53,191 nucleotides of DNA from an uncultured Gammaproteobacteria bacterium (GTDB taxonomy: Bacteria; Pseudomonadota; Gammaproteobacteria; GCA-002705445; GCA-002716945): assembly GCA_913045115.1 (NCBI GenBank), contig CAJWPJ010000006.1, forward strand, positions 1-53,191, written 5' to 3'. Below the pieces are notes generated by a model. It was not told the origin of the DNA. It did not search any database and saw only the letters and a program-made list of their open reading frames with translations. Shown in pieces: positions 19,995 to 30,262 of the stretch; positions within the stretch are counted from its first letter, which is position 1, and the number at the start of each line of letters is the position of its first letter. Made by a program: the position numbers and the translations under genes.

Positions 19995-20727
19995 TTTTAT
20001 TTACCTTGTGTTCAGCTATAAATTCTTGAAGTAGTCTATCATCTTCTTTTGAAAGATTCACGTTTTTTAGTAAATCTGGTCTTTTTAGATATGTCATACC
20101 TAATGATTGCTTTCTTCTCCAACGACTGATTTCTTGATGGTTTCCAGACAGTAGTATGTCAGGTACCGCTAATCCGTCTATCTTGTTTGGCTTAGTATAA
20201 TGCGGATAATCCAACAAATTATTATTAAAGGAATCGTTCTCAATAGACTCTATATTTTCAGCTACGCCAGGTATTAACCGAGTAATACCCTCGACGATAA
20301 TTGAAGCAGGCATTTCACCACCTGACAAAACATAATCTCCAATAGAAATTTCCTCATCAATCAAATTTTCAATTATTCTTTCATCTACACCTTCATATCT
20401 TCCACATACAAAAGTGATATTATTCTCTGTTGATAACTGAATAAGCTTAGATTGTTTTAAAGGCTTGCCTTGTGGGGATAAGAGGATTACCTTAGTCTGA
20501 TTAATTTGATTGAGAGCATCCCGCACAGGTTCGTATTGAATTATCATTCCAGGACCTCCGCCAATAGGTCTAAAATCCACTCTCTTGTGTTTATCACTTG
20601 TAAAATTTCTTATATCAATGATATTCATAGCTATAAGATTTCTATCTAATCCTTTCTTAATGAGCCCATAGTTTTTGAAGGATTCAAAAAACTCTGGATA
20701 AACAGTAAGTAAATTAAATAGTTTCAT
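19987..20727 (-). CDS. trmD: tRNA (guanine-N1)-methyltransferase
   Basis: [18 protein letters not shown]...[13 protein letters not shown]...[14 protein letters not shown]...[19 protein letters not shown]. Confidence 0.97.
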   Translation of the reverse strand: MKLFNLLTVYPEFFESFKNYGLIKKGLDRNLIAMNIIDIRNFTSDKHKRVDFRPIGGGPGMIIQYEPVRDALNQINQTKVILLSPQGKPLKQSKLIQLSTENNITFVCGRYEGVDERIIENLIDEEISIGDYVLSGGEMPASIIVEGITRLIPGVAENIESIENDSFNNNLLDYPHYTKPNKIDGLAVPDILLSGNHQEISRWRRKQSLGMTYLKRPDLLKNVNLSKEDDRLLQEFIAEHKVNKSD

Positions 20728-21208
20728 GGTTTATGATAATTTTTTTATTAGGGATCACTTCGGTATAGTCGCTTATAAAAGGGACATACATATATTCTTT
20801 TTTATTCTTAATAGCTAATATATCATTTGCTCCATTGTTAAATACAAAATCGACTGACCCTAAATAATTATTCTTTGACGTATATACATCTAGGCCCTCA
20901 AGTTCTCTCCAATAGTACTCTCCTTTCTTCAATACAGGGATATCAGAAGCATTGATAAAAATATTTTGACCTAAAATAGATTCAGATAAGTTGATATGAT
21001 TGAAATCTTGTAATTGAGCAATAATTTTTTTTGGCATTATCTTGAGTTCAAGTATATTAATGTATTTTCTCTCGTTATCAATACACAAAAAAGTATCATA
21101 GTTACTTATATTTTCTGAAGGATAAGAATATGATTGGATCACAACCCAACCTTTTATTCCATGCGTAGCTGTTACCTTCCCTATGATGATGGTAGACTGC
21201 TTGTTCAT
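20714..21208 (-). CDS. rimM: 16S rRNA processing protein RimM
   Basis: IIGKVTATHGIKGWVVIQSYS...EYYWRELEGLDVYT; position between trmD and rpsP. Confidence 0.92.
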   Translation of the reverse strand: MNKQSTIIIGKVTATHGIKGWVVIQSYSYPSENISNYDTFLCIDNERKYINILELKIMPKKIIAQLQDFNHINLSESILGQNIFINASDIPVLKKGEYYWRELEGLDVYTSKNNYLGSVDFVFNNGANDILAIKNKKEYMYVPFISDYTEVIPNKKIIINHETI

Positions 21209-21234
21209 TAACGTAATCCGATTTATGTTATGGA

Positions 21235-21663
21235 TTAGGTCTTTTGATCTTCAGAGGAGTTTTTTTCGGCAGGAGCTTCTTCAGCTTTAGCTTCTTCGGC
21301 AGGAGCTTCTTCAGCTTTAGCTTCTTCGGCAGGAGCTTCTTCAGCTTCGTTCGCTTTTTGTTTTTTTACTCTGTTTTTCTCTAACAGTAGATTTTTAATT
21401 TTTTGTCTTTTTTCAAGATTATCTGGATCAAGTGAATATTTTTGCAGCAATTTTACCCTATCAGACATTTGAGCTCCCTGATTTAGCCAATGCTCTAGCC
21501 TGTCCTGTTTGAGCGTAATTCTTTTTTCGTTTTCTACATTCGGGTCATAGCTCCCGATTCTCTCAATGCATTTACCGTCTCTTTTAGACTTTTGATCAAC
21601 AACCACTATATGGTAGTATGGTCTTTTTTTACCGCCGCCTCTAGATAATCTTACTCTAACCAT
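21235..21663 (-). CDS. rpsP: 30S ribosomal protein S16 with Ala/Glu-rich C-terminal repeat extension
   Basis: MVRVRLSRGGGKKRPYYHIVVVDQKSKRDGKCIERIGSYDPN; tail EEAPAEEAKAEEAPAEEAKAEEAPAEK. Confidence 0.96.
   Translation of the reverse strand: MVRVRLSRGGGKKRPYYHIVVVDQKSKRDGKCIERIGSYDPNVENEKRITLKQDRLEHWLNQGAQMSDRVKLLQKYSLDPDNLEKRQKIKNLLLEKNRVKKQKANEAEEAPAEEAKAEEAPAEEAKAEEAPAEKNSSEDQKT
21266..21347. repeat. Perfect 30-bp in-frame tandem repeat (~2.7 copies) in rpsP
   Basis: tcggcaggagcttcttcagctttagcttct repeated at 21266, 21296 and (partial) 21326. Confidence 0.95.
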
Positions 21664-21842
21664 TATTGCCTCATTTTTGAATCATGTGATTATATCACCA
21701 CATAATAAAAATCTCATACTTTTTAAACAAAAATAACAAAAATTTAGTCTATTAATAGGCAATTTTATATATAATCATGAAAGATGGACCTATATGAAAC
21801 TCGTGTAACTGAAAAAGCAGTATTAATTAAGTAGAGTAAACA

Positions 21843-22613
21843 ATGCTGTATCTACCACATATCATTGGAATTATTTATCTTGCAATGTCTGTATGCCTAT
21901 TCAACCTTTACATGGGCCGAGACTGCAAGATTCCAGTAAGTATATCCTATTTGAGAATCATTGGTTTATTTCTCCTAGGATTATTTGTTTTCAAAGTAGC
22001 ATACCCGTTCAACATATTTAGCTTTGTAAGCTCCCTCTTCATAATACTATTCATAATCAACTTATTTTTTATCGTGCTTAATTTTTATCGCCCTGTAGAT
22101 TATATTGGCCTGATTCTTAACCCAGTAATATTTTTATCGCTATTAACTTTCGTGCTAATTGATTTACCTCAAGGGGGGTCCGTAGTTGAAAAGAATTTAT
22201 ATATACATATAATATTTTCTCTGTCTTCTTATGGCTTCCTTTTTCTTGCTGGAATACAGGCTTTAATCTTGAAATATCAAATAACAAGTATCAAAAATGT
22301 CCATCACTCTACCCTTTTAAATTCATTTCCCTCGATTGAGGAAATGGGAAAAATTATGCACCGATTGATTCTGTCAGGATTTATATTACTTACACTTTCA
22401 CTTCTCTCAGGTATTCCTTATATGAATAGTGCAATTGGACATGAAAATAGCCAAAAGATAATATTTTCTATAATAGCTTGGATTGCTTATCTTTATCTAC
22501 TATTTAAAAAATCTCATTATGGAATTAATGACACAACCGCTGCAAATATGACTATTGGCGGCTTGGTTTTTCTTTTATTTGCATATTTAGGCACAAAGCT
22601 TTTCATTGGGTGA
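21843..22613 (+). CDS. ypjD: Cytochrome c assembly family inner-membrane protein (YpjD/CcsA-like)
   Basis: Multi-TM protein next to the rpsP operon and a CorC-like gene; SLSSYGFLFLAGIQALIL, GIPYMNSAIG. Confidence 0.75.
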   Translation: MLYLPHIIGIIYLAMSVCLFNLYMGRDCKIPVSISYLRIIGLFLLGLFVFKVAYPFNIFSFVSSLFIILFIINLFFIVLNFYRPVDYIGLILNPVIFLSLLTFVLIDLPQGGSVVEKNLYIHIIFSLSSYGFLFLAGIQALILKYQITSIKNVHHSTLLNSFPSIEEMGKIMHRLILSGFILLTLSLLSGIPYMNSAIGHENSQKIIFSIIAWIAYLYLLFKKSHYGINDTTAANMTIGGLVFLLFAYLGTKLFIG

Positions 22614-22622
22614 TCTAAAAAA

Positions 22623-23879
22623 ATGAGCGCCATAAATATAGAGAGTCTTTTTATAATTCTTATAATTTTATTATTTCTGTCTGCGTTTTTTTCTGGATCT
22701 GAGACGGCACTGATGAGTGTTAATAAATATAAACTGAAGCATCGAGTTAAAAATAATGATACGTCTGCTCTAAAAGTTGAATACTTACTTAACAATACTG
22801 ATAAGACTCTGGGCTTGATACTTCTTCTTAATAATTTTGTTAATATATTAGCGTCTGCAATAACAACACTGATTGCAGTAGAGCTTTATGGCGATAGTGG
22901 TATTGCGATTGGAGCGGGTGTGTTGACTTTTTTGATATTAGTATTTTCAGAAGTAACACCAAAAACATTTGCATCACACTATGCCGACGCTATTGCGTAT
23001 AAAATCTCTTTTATATTCTACTACGCGCTTATAATATTTACACCAGTAGTGGTGTTCATCAATTTCTTTTGTAAATCTATTTTGAAGATATTTCGAGTTA
23101 ACAAAAAAATGAAAGGATCAGATAATCTCACTAATGAAGAAATAAAAACAATTATTCAAGAATCATCAAACAAAATAACTGAAAACTATGAAGAGATGGT
23201 CCTAAATTTACTTGATCTTCAACAATTTACAGTAGAACACGCAATGATCCCAAAAAATGATGTTGAAGGTATAGATATTGATGAACGTGAGGAGGATATT
23301 AATCAAAAACTGATTGCGATTAATCACACAAGAATACCAATTTACAATAAAACATTAAGTAACCTTAAAGGATTCCTTAATAAGAAGCACATTCCATCAA
23401 TGGTTAAAAGTAATAATCATATTAAGATTGAGAAATTGTTGGAATATATTGTAGAACCTTACTTTATTCCCGAAGACACATCTTTGTTGAGTCAGCTTAT
23501 AATTTTTAAAAAAGAGAAGAAAAGAATCGGCTGTGTTGTGGATGAATATGGAGACATTAAAGGTATACTAACATTAGACGATATTCTTGAAGAAATTGTG
23601 GGGGAATACAGCTCATCTGATCAAAAGGATAGCCTTATAAAGGACTTATCCGAAAATAAAATAGAAGTCCATGGTTCTATTCAACTGAGAGATATTAATA
23701 AGAGATTGGGTGTAAACTTATCTGACACAACCGTTACAACAATTAATGGATATATTCTCGAGTCATTGCAAGAGATACCTCAGGCAGGTATGACTTTTAA
23801 GGAAGATGGTATTATCATAGAAGTTGAGAAAGTAAGTAATAACTTTGTAGAAAAAGCAATAATAACTAATCATGAATAA
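22623..23879 (+). CDS. CNNM/CorC-HlyC family protein with CBS domains
   Basis: FFSGSETALMSVNKYKLKH...VFSEVTPKTFASHYAD...HTRIPIYN...VVDEYGDIKGILTLDDILEEIVGE. Confidence 0.92.
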   Translation: MSAINIESLFIILIILLFLSAFFSGSETALMSVNKYKLKHRVKNNDTSALKVEYLLNNTDKTLGLILLLNNFVNILASAITTLIAVELYGDSGIAIGAGVLTFLILVFSEVTPKTFASHYADAIAYKISFIFYYALIIFTPVVVFINFFCKSILKIFRVNKKMKGSDNLTNEEIKTIIQESSNKITENYEEMVLNLLDLQQFTVEHAMIPKNDVEGIDIDEREEDINQKLIAINHTRIPIYNKTLSNLKGFLNKKHIPSMVKSNNHIKIEKLLEYIVEPYFIPEDTSLLSQLIIFKKEKKRIGCVVDEYGDIKGILTLDDILEEIVGEYSSSDQKDSLIKDLSENKIEVHGSIQLRDINKRLGVNLSDTTVTTINGYILESLQEIPQAGMTFKEDGIIIEVEKVSNNFVEKAIITNHE

Positions 23880-24075
23880 AAAGAATAACAATATTAGTAG
23901 TTTTGAGAGCGACCTAAAAAAACTTCAGGATATTCTTGAAGATATTGAATCAGACAAGTTGTCTCTTGAGCAATCCATTGAAAAATATAAAGAGGGTGTC
24001 GAATTATCAAAGAAATGTCAAAAAGCACTCGATGATGCCAAACAAATAATTAAAGTTCTTGATAATGAAAAATAA
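23872..24075 (+). CDS. xseB: Exodeoxyribonuclease VII small subunit
   Basis: SSFESDLKKLQDILEDIESDKLSLEQSIEKYKEGVELSKKCQKAL. Confidence 0.92.
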   Translation: MNKKNNNISSFESDLKKLQDILEDIESDKLSLEQSIEKYKEGVELSKKCQKALDDAKQIIKVLDNEK

Positions 24076-25954
24076 AAATTATCCTAACTTGGATAGAATA
24101 AACAGCCCCAATGATCTTAAAGAACTAGATGATAGACAGTTGAAAGATCTTGCTGAAGAGATAAGACAGTATATTTTAGAAGTTATTTCGCAAACCGGGG
24201 GTCACCTTGCAGCTGGACTTGGAACTGTTGAATTATCAATATCGCTTCATTATGTTTTCAATGCCCCAATTGATAAGATTATATGGGATGTAGGACATCA
24301 ATGTTATCCGCACAAAATTTTAACCGGAAGGAAAGATAAGATGCTAACTATACGAAAGTATAAGGGTATCTCTGGATTTCTTAAGATAGATGAAAGTGAT
24401 TATGATGCATTTGGAGCTGGGCACTCTAGCACATCTATAAGTGCTGCGCTTGGCATGGCTATCGCTAGAGATGCAAAAAAAGAAAATCATAAAATTATCT
24501 CAGTGATAGGTGACGGCGGCATTACTGCAGGAATGTCATATGAGGCATTATGTCATGCTGGGTATCTTCAAAAAGATATGTTAGTAGTGCTAAATGATAA
24601 TGAGATGTCTATATCTCCTAATGTTGGCGCTATGAATAAATATCTAACTAAAATCCTATCAGGAAAGACCTTATCAACCATTAAGCAAAAAGGTGATGAA
24701 TTTCTTAGTGAAAAATCACCAATAAAAAAAATTATCAAAAAGATAAAAGATAATGCTCAGAATATATTATCTCCAGGTCATTTATTTGAAGAAATAGGTT
24801 TTAGCTATTATGGTCCAATTGATGGTCATGACATAATATCGCTAAATAAAGTTTTAAGTAATCTAAAAAACAAAGTCGGACCTATACTTCTTCATGTTAT
24901 TACAAAGAAAGGCAAAGGCTATAAAGTAGCTGAACAAGATCCCATAAAATATCATGGTGTAACACCATTTAACATCACAACAGGAGCAAGTGAAAAACCT
25001 AAATCACCCAGGAATTTGACTTATACAAATGTTTTTAGTAAGTGGATAACTGATGCGGCATCAAAAGATGCTAGTTTTGTAGCAATCACGCCCGCAATGA
25101 GAGAGGGTTCCGGTTTAGTAGAATTTGAGGAACAATTTCCTGATAGGTTTTTTGATGTTGGGATTGCTGAACAACATTCCGTTACCCTAGCAGCAGGACT
25201 TGCAATGGGTGGACTCAAACCAATTGTTGCAATATATTCAACATTTCTTCAGAGAGCATTTGATCAATTGGTTCATGATGTCAACCTGCAAAATTTAGAC
25301 GTAATGTTCGCTATTGATCGAGCAGGTCTTGTTGGTGCAGATGGAGAAACCCATCATGGTATCTATGATATATCTTTTATGCGGATACTACCAAAAATTG
25401 TTCTAATGACACCCTCAAATGAACAAGAACTCATTCTAATGCTCAATACTGGTTTGCATTATAAAGGCCCAGTAGCTGTAAGGTATCCAAGAGGTAATAC
25501 TGGAAGTTCCGATATAAACATGACAGATAAAGATATTCCAATAGGAAAGTCTATACTCATCAACAAAGGAGAAAAAATTGCAATTCTTGTTTTTGGTCCA
25601 CTGTTGAATGACGTCATTGAAATTTCCAACAAACTATCTTTGACTCTCGTTGACATGAGATTTGCTAAGCCTATCGATAAAGAAAGGATAGATGAGCTAG
25701 CACAAACACATCAGCACTTAATCACCATTGAAGACAATGTCATCTCAGGAGGCGCTGGATCCTCTATAAATGAATATCTTGTTGAGAAAGGATATGAAAT
25801 TAATATTACAAATTTTGGGGTACCAGATAGGACAGTCTCTCATGGAAGTCAAAGTGAACTTTATGCAGAAATAGGGTTAGATAAAAAATCATTAGAATTC
25901 AGGATTAATGAGATATACAATCACAATTCAAAAAATAAAAAAATAGCAGAGTAG
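24065..25954 (+). CDS. dxs: 1-deoxy-D-xylulose-5-phosphate synthase
   Basis: TGGHLAAGLGTVELSISLHYVF...WDVGHQCYPHKILTGR...GDGGITAGMSYEAL...YSTFLQRAFDQLVHDV. Confidence 0.97.
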   Translation: MKNKNYPNLDRINSPNDLKELDDRQLKDLAEEIRQYILEVISQTGGHLAAGLGTVELSISLHYVFNAPIDKIIWDVGHQCYPHKILTGRKDKMLTIRKYKGISGFLKIDESDYDAFGAGHSSTSISAALGMAIARDAKKENHKIISVIGDGGITAGMSYEALCHAGYLQKDMLVVLNDNEMSISPNVGAMNKYLTKILSGKTLSTIKQKGDEFLSEKSPIKKIIKKIKDNAQNILSPGHLFEEIGFSYYGPIDGHDIISLNKVLSNLKNKVGPILLHVITKKGKGYKVAEQDPIKYHGVTPFNITTGASEKPKSPRNLTYTNVFSKWITDAASKDASFVAITPAMREGSGLVEFEEQFPDRFFDVGIAEQHSVTLAAGLAMGGLKPIVAIYSTFLQRAFDQLVHDVNLQNLDVMFAIDRAGLVGADGETHHGIYDISFMRILPKIVLMTPSNEQELILMLNTGLHYKGPVAVRYPRGNTGSSDINMTDKDIPIGKSILINKGEKIAILVFGPLLNDVIEISNKLSLTLVDMRFAKPIDKERIDELAQTHQHLITIEDNVISGGAGSSINEYLVEKGYEINITNFGVPDRTVSHGSQSELYAEIGLDKKSLEFRINEIYNHNSKNKKIAE

Positions 25955-25959
25955 TAATT

Positions 25960-26328
25960 ATGTTTAAACTAATTGTTAAGAAAGAATTCTCTTCTGCTCA
26001 CATACTCAATGGTCACCCTGGAGATTGCAAGAGAATGCATGGTCATAACTGGACTGTTGAGGCGAAAGTTGAGGGAAATAAAATCAATAAAATTGGTATG
26101 GTAATTGATTTTAAAGATATTAAGAATAAACTCGGGGAGATCATCTCGCGACTCGATCATAGATATCTTAATGATGTTGAGCCATTTAAAGAAAATAATC
26201 CGACTGCAGAAAATATATCAAAATATATTTATAAAGAACTATCAAATAATATTAATACTGATAACATAAAGGTCAGTGAAATAAAACTTTGGGAAACAAG
26301 TAATTCTGCTGTAATATATACAGAATAA
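25960..26328 (+). CDS. queD: 6-carboxy-5,6,7,8-tetrahydropterin synthase / PTPS family with intact active site
   Basis: [23 protein letters not shown] (CxxxHGH), [22 protein letters not shown]. Confidence 0.92.
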   Translation: MFKLIVKKEFSSAHILNGHPGDCKRMHGHNWTVEAKVEGNKINKIGMVIDFKDIKNKLGEIISRLDHRYLNDVEPFKENNPTAENISKYIYKELSNNINTDNIKVSEIKLWETSNSAVIYTE

Positions 26329-26332
26329 AAAT

Positions 26333-27142
26333 ATGTCGACATCTAAATCAAAATTAGAAATCAACAATCTACCCGACACACAAGGTCAAGCAGACACCAG
26401 AAATATGCCTATAAATAAAGTAGGTATAAAAGACATAGTCCATCCTATGATAATTAAGCAAAGATCAGGTAAAGAGCAATCTACAATAGCTAACTTCAAT
26501 ATGTATGTAAACTTACCACATGATTTTAAAGGTACTCATATGTCACGCTTTGTACATATTCTTAATAACCACGAAGAACAAATAACTGTAGATTCATTTA
26601 AGAAAATGATTGACGAAATGTTAATCCTTCTTGAGGCACAATCTGGACATATTGAAATGAAATTTCCGTATTTTATTAACAAAACTGCTCCTGTCTCCAA
26701 AGTAGAAAGTTTACTCGACTATACTGTCTCTCTAATTGGTGAGGTAGAAAATGGCGTATCTAAACTTAAAGTAAAAGTTTTAGTTCCTGTAACTAGTCTA
26801 TGCCCATGCTCTAAGAAAATCTCTGACTACGGAGCACATAATCAAAGATCACATGTTACGATTACTGTCACAATTAATGACTTCATATGGATTGAGGAGA
26901 TAATAGATATAGTTGAGAAAGAAGCTTCGTCTGAACTCTACGGGTTGCTAAAAAGACCAGATGAAAAGTTTGTAACTGAGCGCGCTTATGACAATCCTAA
27001 ATTTGTGGAAGATATGGTTCGGGATATTGCGGTTCACTTCAACAATGACGAGAGAGTCACAGAGTATGTTGTTGAATCTGAAAACTTTGAATCAATTCAC
27101 AATCATTCAGCATATGCTCAGATTCACAAAGTCAAAGATTAA
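26333..27142 (+). CDS. folE2: GTP cyclohydrolase FolE2
   Basis: [26 protein letters not shown]...[27 protein letters not shown]. Confidence 0.95.
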   Translation: MSTSKSKLEINNLPDTQGQADTRNMPINKVGIKDIVHPMIIKQRSGKEQSTIANFNMYVNLPHDFKGTHMSRFVHILNNHEEQITVDSFKKMIDEMLILLEAQSGHIEMKFPYFINKTAPVSKVESLLDYTVSLIGEVENGVSKLKVKVLVPVTSLCPCSKKISDYGAHNQRSHVTITVTINDFIWIEEIIDIVEKEASSELYGLLKRPDEKFVTERAYDNPKFVEDMVRDIAVHFNNDERVTEYVVESENFESIHNHSAYAQIHKVKD

Positions 27143-27151
27143 TAATTTTTT

Positions 27152-28237
27152 TTACCTCAAGCTTACATACAAACCTCTAAGAACTTCCTGAGAAGCAGAG
27201 GTTGTAATTCTAACAAAACTTTTATTCTCTATAGTTACAAGAGTAGATTTACCTTGGTTAGTCATGTCAACTTTGATTATCATTTCCTCGGAGGACTTGT
27301 TACTAAATAGATTATCAAAGAGTCCGCTGTTTGAGGATTCTTTATCTGTAAGTGTAATTTCAATACTGCCATCGGATTGGTCTTTATCGAGTATATTAAT
27401 TCCTAAAATTTCTAGTGAGCTTATAATAGATGGATATACTCGTTCGTATATATCTGGAACAAATAAAGTTTGAAGTCCTTGTTCATCAGTATATATTGAT
27501 GCCTTACTTCTTACACCGGTGTTTTCTGCCACAATCAAACCAGCTTCCCTTGCTTCATCTCCACCTAGAAAAATATACATTCTACTAATCATTTCATTTT
27601 CAAATTCGGGATCTCGAGGTCTATTTTGCCAACGAAACTCAGTATCCCCATCCGACATAAACTCTTTACCATAGTGAGTGATGATGATGTCATAGCCATC
27701 ATCTTTTTTTATTAATCTCGTTGCATAACTATCTCTAGTTTCTGGGGAGACTAGTAACGGGACATATCTTCCAACTACTCTCTGGATTGTCCCTAATTGT
27801 ACTTCACTTAGATTTTCCAAATAATTAGTCTTTATTGAAGCAATGGTTATATCCTCATTTAAAATTTGGAATCCTTCCTTTAGCCAAAATGATTTTATTT
27901 TATCCCACAAAAGAAGCTTGTCTGAAGACGATACTGATAAGAACATATTTTTCCCCTGCCTGAAAATCTTAATGTTTTTAAGCTCGCTATCTATTGTAAA
28001 TAGGTTCTCACTATTGTTTTTTGCAATTTCAGGTAAAGAGAGAGATTCTTCATTATTTGGTTGAGATAAGTTCGGGGGTAATAATAGTTCAATTTGTGTA
28101 GATGAATAGTCTTCGTTTGTCTTGTATACCAATTTTTCATTTCTAGGATCCGATAATATATTTTTTGCATAATCACTCATACTTGAGCAACCTGTAATAA
28201 TGATTGATAAAATTAACAATTGTATGATTCTATTCAT
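27152..28237 (-). CDS. bamC: Outer-membrane assembly lipoprotein BamC
   Basis: Lipobox-like IITGCSSMSDYAKN; downstream of dapA in the same operon; NLFTIDSELKNIKIFRQGKNMFLSVSSSDKLLLWDKIKSFWLKEGFQI. Confidence 0.8.
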   Translation of the reverse strand: MNRIIQLLILSIIITGCSSMSDYAKNILSDPRNEKLVYKTNEDYSSTQIELLLPPNLSQPNNEESLSLPEIAKNNSENLFTIDSELKNIKIFRQGKNMFLSVSSSDKLLLWDKIKSFWLKEGFQILNEDITIASIKTNYLENLSEVQLGTIQRVVGRYVPLLVSPETRDSYATRLIKKDDGYDIIITHYGKEFMSDGDTEFRWQNRPRDPEFENEMISRMYIFLGGDEAREAGLIVAENTGVRSKASIYTDEQGLQTLFVPDIYERVYPSIISSLEILGINILDKDQSDGSIEITLTDKESSNSGLFDNLFSNKSSEEMIIKVDMTNQGKSTLVTIENKSFVRITTSASQEVLRGLYVSLR

Positions 28238-29117
28238 CCAAGACTCCAGATTTTATTAGCCCCTCTGTCAAAGGCCCATCGAATTTTTCATCCATCCATG
28301 TCAGTGGCAGCCTAATCCCTTTTTTAATTAAACCCATTTTATGCAGACACCATTTTACTGGAATAGGGTTTGATTCACAAAATAACAGGTCATGAAGTAT
28401 ATCTAATTTTAAGTTTAATGCTGATGCATTTTCAATATTACCATCAATTGCATTTTGACACATTTGATGCATCATAAGAGGTGCTACGTTTGCAGTCACG
28501 GATATATTACCTGAAAAACCATCTGCTATATCAGCCATAGATGTTTTATCATCGCCCGTGAATATTTTCATATTCTTAGCGCATAACTCCATTAAAGTCT
28601 TTGACCTTTCTTTGTTACCTGAAGCTTCTTTAATTCCAATGATATTTTCATGTGTTGAAAGTCTAAAAACTGTCTCAGGTTGCATGTCAACAGATGTTCT
28701 CCCTGGCACGTTATACAATATTTGTGGTATATCCACTGTATCAGCAATCATTTTATAATGTTGATATAATCCTTCTTGTGTAGGTTTGTTGTAGTACGGT
28801 GTAACAAGTAAGCAGCCATCAGCTCCATTATTTTTCGCGCTTTTAGTCAACTCAATAGCCTCGCTAGTTGAGTTTGCGCCTGTACCAGCTATAACTGGAA
28901 TTCTGCCATTAACAAACTCTATGGTCCTTTTAATAACTTGAGAATGTTCATCAAAGTCTAAAGTCGCAGATTCTCCAGTGGTCCCGACGGAGATAATCAC
29001 ATCTGTTTGGTTCTCAAGATGGAATTCAATTAAATTTTTAAGAGATTTAAAGTCTAGAGAACCATCATCATTCATTGGTGTCACAATGGCAACCATACTA
29101 CCTTTAAATGTATTCAT
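28230..29117 (-). CDS. dapA: 4-hydroxy-tetrahydrodipicolinate synthase
   Basis: FKGSMVAIVTPMNDDGSLD...VGTTGESATLDFDEH...VTPYYNKPTQEGLYQHY...LYNVPGRTSVDM. Confidence 0.96.
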   Translation of the reverse strand: MNTFKGSMVAIVTPMNDDGSLDFKSLKNLIEFHLENQTDVIISVGTTGESATLDFDEHSQVIKRTIEFVNGRIPVIAGTGANSTSEAIELTKSAKNNGADGCLLVTPYYNKPTQEGLYQHYKMIADTVDIPQILYNVPGRTSVDMQPETVFRLSTHENIIGIKEASGNKERSKTLMELCAKNMKIFTGDDKTSMADIADGFSGNISVTANVAPLMMHQMCQNAIDGNIENASALNLKLDILHDLLFCESNPIPVKWCLHKMGLIKKGIRLPLTWMDEKFDGPLTEGLIKSGVLDE

Positions 29118-29121
29118 ATAT

Positions 29122-30180
29122 TTATCCAGATACTGAGGCACGAGGCCAAACGTTTAATATGGTATTAATTAATACTGCAAGTGGTATAGCAAAAAATACT
29201 CCCCAGATACCCCAAACAGACCCAAAAAATAATATAGATAATAATATAGCAAATGGGTGAATGTTAACAGCATCAGAAAATAAAATTGGTACCACCACAT
29301 TTCCATCAATCGCTTGAATTAACAGATGCCCGACAATCACATACCAAAATTCTGATGCTATTCCCCATTGAAAGTAGCCAACTAAGATTATAGGGATAGT
29401 TACCGCAATCATACCTACATACGGTATGATAACTGACACTCCACATAAAAAGCTCAATAAAAGTGAATAGTTAAGTCCAAGGGATATAAATAATATGAAT
29501 GATGCGACCCAAACAATCATAATTTCAATGAATTTGCATCTAATATAGTTTCCAATTTTTAAATTTAGTTCTGAATAAGCTTTTTGTGTTAATTCTAATT
29601 TTTTAGGGAAGAATTTTGAAATCCAAGAATTTATTTCATCCTTATCGAATAACATGAAAAAAATCATAATAGGAACTAATATTGTATATACGATAATGGC
29701 AAAAAGCCCTCCTGCAGAAGCTAGTGAAAAAGCAAAAATAGAGTTTCCTAATTTTGATGTTTCTCCTTGGAGGCCAAGAAAAATACTGTCAATGTAATCT
29801 TTCGGGATATATTCGTTTTGATCGTACATGCCCAATACAAGATTTTTACTTTTTTCAAAAATATCAGGGAGTGATTTTACAAATAAAGTTAGTTGATCGA
29901 GCAATAATGGTATAAGCATAAACATTGTTAGAAGACTTAAAATCAGAAACACAAAAAACACAATAATGACCGAAATATTCCTTATAATATTAGCTGTTTT
30001 CATGAGGTTCTGTACAAGCCCCTCGAGCATGTAAGCAAGAACAATAGCTACAAGTATAGGCGATATGGTTTGTATGAGAATATAAGTTATAATTACAGAA
30101 AATATTAAAATTAAAGCAAGTGATACTTGATTAGGGTCTGTAAAGTTGGCTTCATACCATTGTTTTAAATAATTTAGCAT
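29122..30180 (-). CDS. AI-2E transporter (PerM) family protein
   Basis: Multi-TM ORF; VVPILFSDAVNIHPFAILLSILFFGSVWGIWGVFFAIPLAVLI. Confidence 0.9.
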   Translation of the reverse strand: MLNYLKQWYEANFTDPNQVSLALILIFSVIITYILIQTISPILVAIVLAYMLEGLVQNLMKTANIIRNISVIIVFFVFLILSLLTMFMLIPLLLDQLTLFVKSLPDIFEKSKNLVLGMYDQNEYIPKDYIDSIFLGLQGETSKLGNSIFAFSLASAGGLFAIIVYTILVPIMIFFMLFDKDEINSWISKFFPKKLELTQKAYSELNLKIGNYIRCKFIEIMIVWVASFILFISLGLNYSLLLSFLCGVSVIIPYVGMIAVTIPIILVGYFQWGIASEFWYVIVGHLLIQAIDGNVVVPILFSDAVNIHPFAILLSILFFGSVWGIWGVFFAIPLAVLINTILNVWPRASVSG

Positions 30181-30262
30181 TGATCAGTTTGTATAGATTA
30201 TAGATATATATGATACATACAATCATGGTAAACTTAAACAACTAAAGGTTTCAAAAAAAATA

